A stretch of 35,832 bases of DNA, from NCBI GenBank assembly GCA_003141415.1, contig PLLX01000035.1:5290-41121 (forward strand), read 5' to 3'. Each line of letters starts with the position of its first letter. The stretch's first letter is position 1. The position numbers and the translations under genes are program-made. This document shows, in pieces, positions 1 to 9,717 of this stretch. This DNA is from Bacteroidales bacterium. GTDB taxonomy: Bacteria; Bacteroidota; Bacteroidia; Bacteroidales; VadinHA17. The notes below the pieces were generated by a model. It was not told the origin of the DNA. It searched no databases and saw only the letters and a program-made list of their open reading frames with translations.

Positions 1-343
1 GTAGTCTTTTGCGTGGGGCGGCCGTTTGCGCTGGGACCAGCTTTTTTAGGACTTATGGCTAACTTTGTAAAAAACTTGTTTATAGAGGGAGCCAGGGGCG
101 AACACCACTTCTGTATTATGATTTTAGCGTGTACCAATTGTGCCGCTTAAATCATCGCATTAGCGCTGTGAAGGGTTTAGAACACGAGAAGCTTTTTCAG
201 CTTCGAGGCTTCCGAAGCGAAGTGTAGCCCGGAACATAGCGACCACGGGAATAAACAAACAATGTGATCAGAGAGAATACCATCACCCGGGGAATGCCCC
301 AGAGCTTTACATAGATAGAGAACAATTCACGATATGCTTGTTG
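1..343. other. Intergenic or decayed stretch, no gene recognised
   Basis: No convincing reading frame or RNA gene was found. The stretch has short GC-richer patches, including an inverted repeat with arms gcttcg (200-205) and cgaagc (213-218). Together with the broken frame that follows it reads like gene debris at an island edge. Confidence 0.4.
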
Positions 344-652
344 TTAAGCTTTGTAGATTAATTGTAATCTAATTAGAGAGATCCTGCTTAAGCCCATGGA
401 TAAAGCCTTTTTACCTATATCCAGGACAATTTGAGACGGATTATAGGCGTAATTAATTGCCTTAATACATTCTTTAGCTCCTGGCACCTGTTTAAAGACT
501 GCAGATAGAGCATCGAGGGGATCTTTAGCACTGGCCAGGTTCACGGCAGTATTTGCAACCTGAGAAGCTTTGTTGTACTCTTTTACCCCCGGCACATCTC
601 ATGCAACACTCATAGCAACACTCTTTGCGGTGTTTCTCATTTGGTTCTTCAT
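344..652 (-). pseudogene. Broken toxin-like C-terminal fragment with an internal stop
   Basis: Reading the minus strand from the ATG at 650-652 gives 17 codons, then an in-frame TGA, then an open frame of about 83 codons to 344. The part after the stop has a helical, alanine-rich character (ASQVANTAVNLASAK, then KDPLDALSAVF) and contains two similar short motifs, VPGVKEYNKA and VPGAKECIKA. The same frame continues on both sides of the TGA, which suggests one gene broken by a point mutation rather than two genes. The composition resembles C-terminal extensions of RHS or other polymorphic toxins, and it lies downstream of the RHS toxin operon, where displaced toxin tips are often found. That link is inference. 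The alternative is a genuine short gene starting at the GTG at 593-595. Confidence 0.35.
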
Positions 653-658
653 CGTGTC

Positions 659-689
659 GTTTAATAAAACTTATTATTTTGTCAGGATG
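659..689. repeat. 31-bp dispersed direct repeat, copy 1
   Basis: This matches 11040-11070 in the same orientation with 2 mismatches over 31 bases; the core is taataaaactta followed by attttgtca. The two copies bracket the whole RHS toxin operon. A looser match occurs at the 3' ends of the XRE sequences near 33.14 kb and 35.15 kb. Confidence 0.6.
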
Positions 690-723
690 AAATTTAATAA
701 GTATACTTCAATTCAATGAATAA

Positions 724-846
724 CTTGCTCTTATAAACCAGCTCGATGATGACGAGAAGAACAATCTTATGAGGATCATCAACTCAATGCTTACTAAAAA
801 ACGGTTGAAGGATCTGCTTGATGGTAAAATCAAACTGGCTGTATAA
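724..846 (+). pseudogene. C-terminal remnant of an HTH-type regulator
   Basis: A plus-strand frame of about 40 codons, opened by a stop at 721-723 and closed by TAA at 844-846, encodes a segment reading NQLDDDEKNNLMRIINSML followed by TKKRLKDLL. A helical tail with the pattern LDDEEK...LLDAFLTKxK is typical of the C-terminus of small XRE-family regulators. The N-terminal helix-turn-helix is absent. A short start-like ATG at 687 (MKFNKYTSIQ, then stop) may be what is left of the beginning. The family assignment rests on tail similarity only. Confidence 0.35.
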
Positions 847-849
847 GCA

Positions 850-875
850 AAAAGCCTTGGGCAACCAAGGCTTTT
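850..875. terminator. Bidirectional intrinsic terminator after the RHS operon
   Basis: A perfect 11-bp stem, aaaagccttgg (850-860) with ccaaggctttt (865-875), closes a gcaa tetraloop. It lies 24 bases past the end of the putative immunity gene on the minus strand and 3 bases after the regulator remnant on the plus strand, with A/T runs on both sides, so it can serve both directions. Confidence 0.75.
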
Positions 876-899
876 ATAAACTCCCCTTTTGTATGAAAT

Positions 900-1151
900 T
901 CAACGTTTCTTTTTTAAATTTTTAGCTTCAGAATCTTTAACTTTTTTTTTATATGTGGGAGACATAAACAGCAAACCTCTAAAAAAAATAACTGCAAAAC
1001 CTATTATTAATGAGAATGGTAAGTCATGCAAAAATTCACCCCAAGTCATAGGATTGTCACTAAAAATAATCCATCTCATCATTAGCAATAATTCTACAAT
1101 AACAAAAAGTATAAGAAATCGAATTAAAAATTTAATATATTCCTTTTTCAT
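900..1151 (-). CDS. Small two-helix membrane protein, probable immunity protein of the RHS toxin
   Basis: This is an 83-residue basic protein with two hydrophobic segments, roughly residues 8-30 (FLIRFLILFVIVELLLMM) and 44-64 (FSLIIGFAVIFFRGLLF), and a lysine-rich tail (KKKVKDSEAKNLKKKR). No family is recognised. Its ATG overlaps the stop of the RHS gene by four bases (ATGA at 1148-1151), so translation is likely coupled. In polymorphic toxin loci the gene directly after the toxin tip normally encodes the immunity protein, and an inner-membrane immunity protein would fit a membrane-acting or periplasmic toxin tip. The assignment is inferred from position and topology, with no sequence match. 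An intrinsic terminator follows at 850-875. Confidence 0.6.
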   Translation of the reverse strand: MKKEYIKFLIRFLILFVIVELLLMMRWIIFSDNPMTWGEFLHDLPFSLIIGFAVIFFRGLLFMSPTYKKKVKDSEAKNLKKKR

Positions 1152-4100
1152 TTTTTTCTAGAATAATTATTTCTGTAAACCCCAAAAACCGAATACCATG
1201 TTGTCCCATAATTTGCCCCGTTTGCCCATGTTCTAAAAGTTTCTGACCCTCCAAATATCCCTCTGGAAGCTCCAAATGTAAGAACGTCGGCCCCTGATAC
1301 CAGGCGGTCAAAAGTCGTAGCAGGATACCCATACAAATCTACCCCTGTAAAGATAGATTTGAAATCATTAGGAATACCTAAAAGAGGATTTATTAAGGCA
1401 AGTGGCGAAAGAATTTTTCCTACATTTTGTTGCACCCAAAAATCAATGTCAGATGCTCCTATCAATTGTAACTGAAGTCTGAATTTATCTTCCCCGGTTA
1501 AATTCTTATTATTTTCAATCTGACTTCGTATATATTCTCTTGTAGCTTGTTTCTGTTGTTGAGCATCACTTGGCGGATCCCCTGGTCCAGATCTTAATCC
1601 TTCTAATGATGCAGTTAGGTTTTGCTCCGAAACATCACCTAAAATTACAGTAATAAATGATCTGCTTGTATGATACCAATCACCGCCGATATTTGTATAA
1701 GTGTGAAATTTATTATCAACAGGAGTGGCATTCCATAGACTTCCCAGCACATCACTCGTTGTGAAAGTTGGATGTCCGATGTCATAAAAGCCACTCCCCA
1801 TTGTACCATAATGATAGGTATGCCCACCGTAACCTCCGCCACCACCACCGCCACCAGCCATGTTTCCAAAACTCATGCTGCCATCGCAGAGCCAATAAAA
1901 ATATGCATCGAAAGCGGCATCGCCTTCTGGATCCCTGGCTTTCGCCACCATTCCAGATGGATCAGAATATTTCAGTGGATTATTTAGACAATACCCATAT
2001 CTATTATAGTTTTGAGTTGATTCTGGATCTTGCAAATAGTTATCCGGACTTAAAAACATTGCTATAAGAGGGTCATAAAGTCTTCCATTCATATTAATCA
2101 GATTGAACCAGGGCATGTGTTCATGACCTGTATATCCTCTCCCAGCCACAAATAAAGTAGGTTCCGAACCTGAAGTATAATTTACCCATGTTGCAGGATT
2201 TCTCATTCGGCCCCATGAATCATAGCTATATTCAGCTACAACTAAATTTGTCGAACTATTTACAACATGTGTTATGCTACCCAGATGATCACGGAGCAGG
2301 TCATAATAAGTTGTTGTGCCACTTTGAGTAATAGCTACTACCGGTGCTGAATATGCATCCCCTCCAATAAAAGTATAATCTCTGGTTGTACTCCCTTCAA
2401 TTTCTTTAATATAACCACCACCAGAATACCAACGTGTTAGAATAGCACTTCCATTTTGTTTGACAAGCATTTGAACCCTTTCGTTGTCAGAATTATAGAT
2501 AAAATCAGCTTCATAATTTTTCTCGGTAATTGAGCTTATGCTTCCAGCTGAAGTATAATTGATAGATTGAGCATCAGCTGTATCCGCTGGTGTAAAGCCA
2601 ATGGATGGATCAATGCTGCTTATTGAGTAAGGTTTATTATCATAATTGAATGTACCGGCATCGCTCTTACTTACGATACTTCCTGTATTGCCATCATAAG
2701 TTAATGTTGTGGTATCATTCTTTTGAATGCTTGTAAGTCTATCAAGATTATCATAATGAAACACTTCAATCAAAGCGGTATATTTATTATTTCGCCTTCT
2801 TTTCATATTCCCTGTTATAGGGTCAAATTTACATGAATCATTCTTAATTGTTCCTATAGAAGCAAAAGTCGGAAATCCATAATCATCATAATCATATGTC
2901 GCATTGAGGCTGTTTGCGAATTGTCCAGTTGTAATTTGCTGTCTGGCATTCATGCTTCCTATTGTCCATCTGGTGACTCCACCAGCTGAGACTGATGATA
3001 AATATCCATTTGAGTAAGAATAAGTTTCAGTTATTCCAGATGGATGAGTAACAGAGGTAATTCTACCAATATTATTATCATAACTGTATGCGGTTCTTAA
3101 TGTATCTGTACCCGGAATTGTATCAGTAACTGTTGTGACCCTTCCTTTTGAGTCATAGCGGAATGTTTTACTAATGTTGCCAGGGGCACGGGTATTTCTC
3201 AACTGTTTATTAGTGTTATACCTATATTTTGTTGTCCCTTCACTAGTAACTTTCTGAGATATTCTACCATCATCGAGATAGGAGATTGTCGTTGTCTTAG
3301 GACCAGGACTAACCTGAGATGTCAATTCACCAAAGCCATTATAGGAGTATTTGATTGTTCCGGCACTTGGATCAACAAGTTTTTTCTGATTTCCTGCTAA
3401 ATCATAATACATATTAGTCACGTTGCCGCCAAGAGCTGTAACTGTTCTGCTTTTCCCATCGGGATAATAAGTGTAAGTAATTGTTCCTCCATTATCAGTT
3501 GCCGAAGAAATAGTTCCATCCGAGGAGTAGGTTTTATAGGTAGCTTTCCCGGCAGTTGTTTCGGTTACAATATTATCATTGTAATCCCAAAAAGTATTCC
3601 TCCCTGATGGACGAGTCACACTAGTTTTTCTTCCATAATCATCATATTCAAAAGTGTTAAGCTGAAGTGATTCTCCTGAATAGTAAGGTTCTGAGACACT
3701 TTCAACTTGCCCCTTGGTGTTATACTCAGTCTCTGTAAATATCATTGTTCCATCAAACCCTTTCACGTCAGATCTGATTTCTCTGCCTAGTTTATCATAC
3801 CAGCTCTTTTTCTCAGAGCCATTATTACCTGTTATATCCACTGAATATCTTGCGGGAGTTGGAGCCGAAGTTGTGTCTTGCCACGAAATTGATGTTATAA
3901 CTTGACTACCATCACGCGAAAGAATTGAATTTTGCCTTCCCATATCATCATATCCAAAGGTAGTGGAGTTACCTAAGAAATCTTGTTGTTGATATAGCCT
4001 TCCATAACTATCATAAGAATTGGTAGTTATATGAGATAGCTGATCATTTGTAGAATGAATCCTTATATTATCTGTCTCATAAGTCAAGCTATCTCTACGA

Positions 4101-7100
4101 GAAACACTACCAGATGTTACTATTTGTTTTTGGAGAGTTCCATTGGTATAATAAACATAAGATTTTGTTACCTCAAGGTTAGTACCTGGATACCATGTTT
4201 CGCTTGTTAAATGATTACTATTTGAATCAAAAACTCTTGTTCCAGATCTGACTATTGTCGTATCACCATTTTTAAAATATTTAATGTTTGTTGCATCTGC
4301 CCTGCCCAATAACCATTGTGACGTAGTAGCAATGTTAACATAATGACTGGAATCAACTTCTGTTGGACTATTAGAATAATTCTTTGTCAACTTATATGCA
4401 TTTCCGTAATTATCATATTGGCTACTGCTTGTCACGGAAAAACCGGTAAGCTTATTAATTTGTGTAGAACTCTGAACAAAAGGGAAAATACGTTTATTTG
4501 TTGCATCCAAAACAATCTGTGACCACGAATTGGATACTCTTTCAATTGTATCAGTAGTTCCAACTAATCTTGAGAAAGACTTAAGAGGCGTTGGATAGTA
4601 ATACGTTGAATTATAACCATAGATACTATGTGATTCAATTCCTGAGGTAACATCTGTAACAATTGTTTTAGAAAAGCCTAATAACCCTTTTCCTTTCATA
4701 TGTAACTTTGGTGCCTCATAATAATAATTGAAAGTATTTTTTGATCCATTTCCATTATCGACCCTCACCGATTTTACTAAGGTTAAAGGCCCATGAAAAT
4801 CAATTACCGGATAGACAGCCCCGGTACCTACTTGATACACATTTGAAGACGCCTCAGATGATTTTGTATAAACCAATTTGGTAAGTTTACCAAGTCCATC
4901 GGCCACTTTATCCATTAGTATTGAAGCTTTTCCGGTATTTTTATAGTATCTGTATCCATACAGACCAGGAACAGGGTCGCTGCAGACAAATTCTATGCTC
5001 CCATCCCCATTAAAATCCGCTATATAATAATTGCGTGAGAAGCCTGGATGTGAAGAAAAGCTTTCACTTCTTAAATTTGTACCATTGTTTTTAGATAGAT
5101 AAAAATATGAGTATGATATAGAATTATCAACATAATTGACCATAATATCAAACGCTCCATCCCCGTTAAAATCTCCAGAGCGAACATAATCATCTTTCAG
5201 GTTGCTCTTTAATTGGGGAATTGAATGTACTTCAAAACCACTGCCTGAAGAAAGATAAATTTGCCAATTAGTCATATCATACGGTGATCCTGTACCTTTT
5301 CCCCCTCCGTATACAAAAATATCAACCTTCCCATCACCATTAAAATCGCCAAGATTGTAATAACTTTTATTTGTAATCGCACTTGTTTTATACAAAAGAA
5401 CAAGCGAGGTCCCGTTTAAGGAATATATCTTTAAACTATCATTTTCGAAGCTCCATAAATCGGATTTTCCATCACCATTAAAATCGCCAGTTAACACATC
5501 TCCGTTCAAAGTGCTATTATAACCATATGCCAATGTATGCATGGATGATGTTAATTGTCCTGTTCCATCGACAAAAGACATTATTGACCAATCTCCTGAA
5601 GAAGTATTTATGAAAATATCATTTATTCCATCCCCGTTGTAATCTGCTTCAACTGTCGTTTTGAGTCGAGATAGTCTCCCAGTACGCTCATTATCCATCT
5701 CTTGTTTGTCTATTCGTTTCCCTTTTCCTGTGTACCCTACATGTGCGTTATATGTTTGTTGGGTTAAGTAAACAGGCTGAGATAATGAACTTCCATTACA
5801 AATCATATAATAAAAGTTAGATCCTGTTGGTCTTGTATATTCATACAATATATCATCTTTCCCATCACCATTAATATCAAGAGCTTTTAAATCTTTTAAT
5901 TTATCTATATGGATTGAATTATTACTTGTTATTGATGCAGAATCTGGGAAATTGCCATTACCGTCACCAAAAAATATACGAATACCAGTCCATGTAGCAC
6001 CATTTACGGTATCAGGTAGACAAAGAAAGTCGGCTTTCCCATCACCATTAAAGTCTCCACTGTATAAAATTGATTTCCTGGTAACATATCGATGGGTAGT
6101 ATTCCAAGTATTAAGTTCAAATGAGAGATCTTCAGGCATTTGATAGGAAATGGCTGTAGAATTAAGTCTACTGGTGCCTGTTCCATACTCAATTATCTCA
6201 TTTAAAATTGAATAAGAGTTATAATCTGAACCCTGATAAGATTGTTTAAACTCATATGTTTTAACAATATTCGAATTGTATTTTATTGTAATCTTATCCA
6301 GCAGAAGCCATTGTTCAATTTTCCCTCCTTTCAAAAATGAAAACATCTTGTCGCTTCGTTGCTTATATGAGAATGTTATTGTATTCGGACCATAGGTAAT
6401 TACTGAAGGATATACACTGTGGTGATCCTGAATATAAGAAAAATCAATATGGTTGCCAAATAGATCACTTATCTTCGATACGAACCAATTCAATACCTGA
6501 GAATGACCACTTATCACCTGTTTTGAAGCTGTAATATTGCCATATTCATATGTGAGTCCAGATTTAGTCTCTGCTTTGAACCAAGAAGGTCCATTTGAAT
6601 CTGTTCCTTCAGGGGTAACACGTGTAAATATGTCATTTTCTGTCTGGTACTGAGCATCTGAAGCACCATAGGTTGATGATGTATTTACCAATCTTTGCCC
6701 ATCCAAATAGAACCTATCATTAATATCCAGATTAACTCCACTTACCTCCCCATCATTATAAATTGTTTGTGGGCCCCTACCAATTGATGAGATTCCACCA
6801 AAATGCCAGCCAAATCCGGCAATACCTGAACCACTACTACTTGAATATGAGATAGAAAGTTCTGGACCTAGACCATTGACCCCTGGAGGCACTACAATTG
6901 GAAGAGAATAAGATGCACCTCCCATAGGGTTCACATTGAAGCTTCCACTGGTTGCACCAACTAAATAAGATGTGTTTAGGGCACGTGTTTCTGGATCAGG
7001 AATATCATTCCCAGTCAGATAATTGATATTTGAATATTGAAGGACTATTTTAACCTTATCTGAATAAATTGTGCTACAATCAGATGTTACTCTACACTGA

Positions 7101-9682
7101 TAATAATTATCCTCAAACGAGGTGGACCCCTTGATAGTTAAACTAGACGTTTGGTACCCTTGGGCAGGTAATCCTGTAAGGTCCGTCCAAGAATTCCCAT
7201 CCGGTGATACTTGCCATTGATATTGTAGATTGGGACCGATGGCAATTAATGAGAATACAGCATCACTTCCAAGATTAATATTCGAGTTCTGAGGTTCATA
7301 AGTTATATAAGTTATATCTTTTATATTCACTGTAGTATTTGCACATGAAGTAGTCACACAGCCACCTTCAGCACGTACCGAGTAAGTAGTTGTCACCATT
7401 GGATTAACAGTGATACTTGTGGTACCAGTTCCTTCATTTGTACTACCACAAGGTGTTCCTCCTGAATACCAATGCCATGCTCCATAACCCGTTTCCAAAC
7501 TTCCACCAGAGAGAGTTAAGACAGAACCGCCTCCCGGGCTTCCTCCAGGACATATAATTGGTTGCGATGAAGTTATCAATGTGGCCGGTGTTGAAGGTAT
7601 TCTGACTGTAACTGTAGCACTTCCATTCATTGGAATTAAGCACCCTTGCGGAGTAGTTACTCCCTTCACTGTATATACTCCTGCAGCATTAGCGTTCGAA
7701 AATGAAATTGGCCCTCCTGTTCCATGTACAGGCTGCTGGGTAACTTCATTTCCATTCAGAAAGAGCTTATATATAACTGCAGAATTTGGATCCGAACCAT
7801 TAAGTCTGATCTTATGTTGATCACCCGGACAGATTGTCGTATCTCCAAGAACAGTATAAGCAACTAGACTACTGAAGAAAATAGTTGCATTATTCGATGG
7901 AGTTGTAAAACAAGAATTTGTTACCGCACACTTAAGAACTCTACCACCCATTCCGGTAGTAGATGGAATGTTATACGTTGAACTTGTTGCTCCTGAAATG
8001 TTGGTCCATGTACTTCCTGCAAGATATTGCCATTGATAAGTATTAGTTCCTGAGGCTGATACACTGAAGCTTGTTGATGCACCATCACAAATATGCACAT
8101 CGACAGGTTGAATACTAATTACAGGTGCATTAGTTACTGTAATGGTTATTGATGCGCAACCATTTGTACCGCAAAGTCCAACCGGCTTTACCCAGTATGT
8201 TGTCGTTGTGGGGGGATTGATGTTGAGCGTAGGACCAGTACCAACGGGCGATCCAACTCCACATCCAGCTGTATACCAGTTCCAATTTGCATTTGTGCCT
8301 AAACTACCACCATGTACAGTTAAAGTCGTTCCTGCTCCATAACACATAGGGTTTGCATTTGCGGTGACTGATGTAGGATCTGTTGAAGCTGTATAATTAT
8401 TTATGGTAGCACTACCACTCATAGGTATTTCACAAGTCCCATTTACTCCTGTTATTGTATAGGTTCCAGGGTAGTGTTTATTCCATGAAACGTTATTTCC
8501 ACCATTTCCTATTATCATGTCACCACTCGACCAAGACCCGTTAAAATAAAGCTTATAAGTGATTCCATTAGTTGAACCTTGTAAGCTAACAGGGATACCA
8601 ATACCAGGACAAGTTGTTCCTGTCCCTATCACTGAATATTGATTTAAGTAGCTTACTGTTACTCCGTAGGAAGCAGTATTACTTGTACAGCCATGTGCGT
8701 CAGTGCCTGACACCGAAACATTCCCTGAAGTTGTTCCAATTGTGACATCAATATAATAAGTTGAACTGCTTCCTGTTGAGCCAGAAGGGATAGACCAGTT
8801 GTATGTTGTTAATCCAGTATTACCAGCTGTATATCTGTATGTTGAGCCGGGACAAACAGGGGTAGTTCCTGTAATTGAAGATATTACCGGAGCTTGATTT
8901 ACGGTTACAGTTATATTTTTGCATGGTGAATTGCCACATCCGGTTTCCCACCGACCGTAATAGGTTGTTGTTGTTGTGGGTGCAGCAATCGTTAAAGAAG
9001 CGCTACCGGTATATCCAACCTGTGTCCCGCCACAACTCCCTGTAAACCATCTGGTATAGACTCCCGATCCGCCATTTGCCGTAAGGGTAATGTAACCACC
9101 AGCGTTGGAGCAGAAATTATTCCTGTCAACAGAAAGACTTGAGGGTTCAACTGGGTTACTTCCACAAGTCTGAGTAACATTCAGAGTATAGCTACCGATA
9201 GTTATAGTTCCGCTGCGTGTAGCCCCATACAATGCATCAACTGAAACTATAACTCTTCCGGGGACGACCTGATAATGAATCCATGAATACGAAGTGTATA
9301 TTGAATAAGTAGTGCAATTTGAGGGAGATGTATTTACAACTACTGATGGAGTTACCTGGCCTGCACTTGGTCCCGTTGACACAGATGAGGGTGATATTGA
9401 AGTTACCGAGCATGTCACTAATGGTTTCATCAGAGTCAGAGAGTCTCTAACACTCAGGGAATCACTAATAATAACTTTTTGAGTCAGAGAGTCAATAACA
9501 AATACTGAATCTCTAATAATTACTTTTTGGGACAGAGTGTCAATAACAAATAAAGAATCACTACTAATTATTTTTTGAGCCAGAGAGTCTGGTAAAACCT
9601 CCTGAGCCATAGAATTACTAACAGAAACCGATACAATGAGTAGAATTAATGATATTCTTAGTTTTAAATAGAAGTTCATCAT
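1148..9682 (-). CDS. Giant secreted RHS-repeat polymorphic toxin (Ig-like, SpvB, FG-GAP, RHS core, variable tip)
   Basis: This 2844-residue protein begins with a signal peptide (about residues 1-26, ending near SNSMAQ). Three 16-residue repeats follow (32-79), then a long array of Ig-like/PKD-like domains rich in Ser, Thr, Gly and paired Cys (about 95-900). An SpvB-type domain comes next (about 905-1190, with GSFNVNPMGGASYSLPIVV), then at least six FG-GAP/VCBS calcium-loop repeats of the form GDFNGDGKxD (about 1205-1565). YD/RHS repeats occupy about 1900-2350. The RHS core signature is at about 2458-2577 (RDHLGSI, then YDPLIAMFLSPDNYLQDPES and NNPLKYSDPSG). The last 267 residues form the strain-variable tip, with a poly-Gly linker near 2611 and no toxin fold I can name. 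By analogy with RHS/Tc proteins the repeats form a cage that holds the tip. There is no T9SS sorting domain. It is the second gene of a three-gene minus-strand operon. Confidence 0.93.
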   Translation of the reverse strand: MMNFYLKLRISLILLIVSVSVSNSMAQEVLPDSLAQKIISSDSLFVIDTLSQKVIIRDSVFVIDSLTQKVIISDSLSVRDSLTLMKPLVTCSVTSISPSSVSTGPSAGQVTPSVVVNTSPSNCTTYSIYTSYSWIHYQVVPGRVIVSVDALYGATRSGTITIGSYTLNVTQTCGSNPVEPSSLSVDRNNFCSNAGGYITLTANGGSGVYTRWFTGSCGGTQVGYTGSASLTIAAPTTTTTYYGRWETGCGNSPCKNITVTVNQAPVISSITGTTPVCPGSTYRYTAGNTGLTTYNWSIPSGSTGSSSTYYIDVTIGTTSGNVSVSGTDAHGCTSNTASYGVTVSYLNQYSVIGTGTTCPGIGIPVSLQGSTNGITYKLYFNGSWSSGDMIIGNGGNNVSWNKHYPGTYTITGVNGTCEIPMSGSATINNYTASTDPTSVTANANPMCYGAGTTLTVHGGSLGTNANWNWYTAGCGVGSPVGTGPTLNINPPTTTTYWVKPVGLCGTNGCASITITVTNAPVISIQPVDVHICDGASTSFSVSASGTNTYQWQYLAGSTWTNISGATSSTYNIPSTTGMGGRVLKCAVTNSCFTTPSNNATIFFSSLVAYTVLGDTTICPGDQHKIRLNGSDPNSAVIYKLFLNGNEVTQQPVHGTGGPISFSNANAAGVYTVKGVTTPQGCLIPMNGSATVTVRIPSTPATLITSSQPIICPGGSPGGGSVLTLSGGSLETGYGAWHWYSGGTPCGSTNEGTGTTSITVNPMVTTTYSVRAEGGCVTTSCANTTVNIKDITYITYEPQNSNINLGSDAVFSLIAIGPNLQYQWQVSPDGNSWTDLTGLPAQGYQTSSLTIKGSTSFEDNYYQCRVTSDCSTIYSDKVKIVLQYSNINYLTGNDIPDPETRALNTSYLVGATSGSFNVNPMGGASYSLPIVVPPGVNGLGPELSISYSSSSGSGIAGFGWHFGGISSIGRGPQTIYNDGEVSGVNLDINDRFYLDGQRLVNTSSTYGASDAQYQTENDIFTRVTPEGTDSNGPSWFKAETKSGLTYEYGNITASKQVISGHSQVLNWFVSKISDLFGNHIDFSYIQDHHSVYPSVITYGPNTITFSYKQRSDKMFSFLKGGKIEQWLLLDKITIKYNSNIVKTYEFKQSYQGSDYNSYSILNEIIEYGTGTSRLNSTAISYQMPEDLSFELNTWNTTHRYVTRKSILYSGDFNGDGKADFLCLPDTVNGATWTGIRIFFGDGNGNFPDSASITSNNSIHIDKLKDLKALDINGDGKDDILYEYTRPTGSNFYYMICNGSSLSQPVYLTQQTYNAHVGYTGKGKRIDKQEMDNERTGRLSRLKTTVEADYNGDGINDIFINTSSGDWSIMSFVDGTGQLTSSMHTLAYGYNSTLNGDVLTGDFNGDGKSDLWSFENDSLKIYSLNGTSLVLLYKTSAITNKSYYNLGDFNGDGKVDIFVYGGGKGTGSPYDMTNWQIYLSSGSGFEVHSIPQLKSNLKDDYVRSGDFNGDGAFDIMVNYVDNSISYSYFYLSKNNGTNLRSESFSSHPGFSRNYYIADFNGDGSIEFVCSDPVPGLYGYRYYKNTGKASILMDKVADGLGKLTKLVYTKSSEASSNVYQVGTGAVYPVIDFHGPLTLVKSVRVDNGNGSKNTFNYYYEAPKLHMKGKGLLGFSKTIVTDVTSGIESHSIYGYNSTYYYPTPLKSFSRLVGTTDTIERVSNSWSQIVLDATNKRIFPFVQSSTQINKLTGFSVTSSSQYDNYGNAYKLTKNYSNSPTEVDSSHYVNIATTSQWLLGRADATNIKYFKNGDTTIVRSGTRVFDSNSNHLTSETWYPGTNLEVTKSYVYYTNGTLQKQIVTSGSVSRRDSLTYETDNIRIHSTNDQLSHITTNSYDSYGRLYQQQDFLGNSTTFGYDDMGRQNSILSRDGSQVITSISWQDTTSAPTPARYSVDITGNNGSEKKSWYDKLGREIRSDVKGFDGTMIFTETEYNTKGQVESVSEPYYSGESLQLNTFEYDDYGRKTSVTRPSGRNTFWDYNDNIVTETTAGKATYKTYSSDGTISSATDNGGTITYTYYPDGKSRTVTALGGNVTNMYYDLAGNQKKLVDPSAGTIKYSYNGFGELTSQVSPGPKTTTISYLDDGRISQKVTSEGTTKYRYNTNKQLRNTRAPGNISKTFRYDSKGRVTTVTDTIPGTDTLRTAYSYDNNIGRITSVTHPSGITETYSYSNGYLSSVSAGGVTRWTIGSMNARQQITTGQFANSLNATYDYDDYGFPTFASIGTIKNDSCKFDPITGNMKRRRNNKYTALIEVFHYDNLDRLTSIQKNDTTTLTYDGNTGSIVSKSDAGTFNYDNKPYSISSIDPSIGFTPADTADAQSINYTSAGSISSITEKNYEADFIYNSDNERVQMLVKQNGSAILTRWYSGGGYIKEIEGSTTRDYTFIGGDAYSAPVVAITQSGTTTYYDLLRDHLGSITHVVNSSTNLVVAEYSYDSWGRMRNPATWVNYTSGSEPTLFVAGRGYTGHEHMPWFNLINMNGRLYDPLIAMFLSPDNYLQDPESTQNYNRYGYCLNNPLKYSDPSGMVAKARDPEGDAAFDAYFYWLCDGSMSFGNMAGGGGGGGGYGGHTYHYGTMGSGFYDIGHPTFTTSDVLGSLWNATPVDNKFHTYTNIGGDWYHTSRSFITVILGDVSEQNLTASLEGLRSGPGDPPSDAQQQKQATREYIRSQIENNKNLTGEDKFRLQLQLIGASDIDFWVQQNVGKILSPLALINPLLGIPNDFKSIFTGVDLYGYPATTFDRLVSGADVLTFGASRGIFGGSETFRTWANGANYGTTWYSVFGVYRNNYSRKK
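9421..9589 (-). repeat. 48-bp in-frame tandem repeat at the mature N-terminus of the RHS protein
   Basis: Residues 32-79 consist of three 16-residue units (DSLAQKIISSDSLFVI, DTLSQKVIIRDSVFVI, DSLTQKVIISDSLSVR), followed by a partial fourth (DSLTLMKP). The DNA is correspondingly periodic at 48 bases. The units lie directly after the signal peptide and before the first Ig-like domain, so they may form a spacer or surface anchor. Tandem arrays of this kind can change copy number by slippage. Confidence 0.75.
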
Positions 9683-9717
9683 AGTATTTTTTTCAGGTTA
9701 CAAATGGAGGGACAGAA

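Noticed and set aside
1-343. Possible structured RNA gene in the GC-richer start
   Set aside because: Only one short inverted repeat was seen, and no tRNA, tmRNA or RNase P signature.
1768-2067. Long plus-strand frame opposite the RHS C-terminus
   Set aside because: It is antisense to a clear coding sequence with repetitive composition, and is a shadow of the RHS gene.
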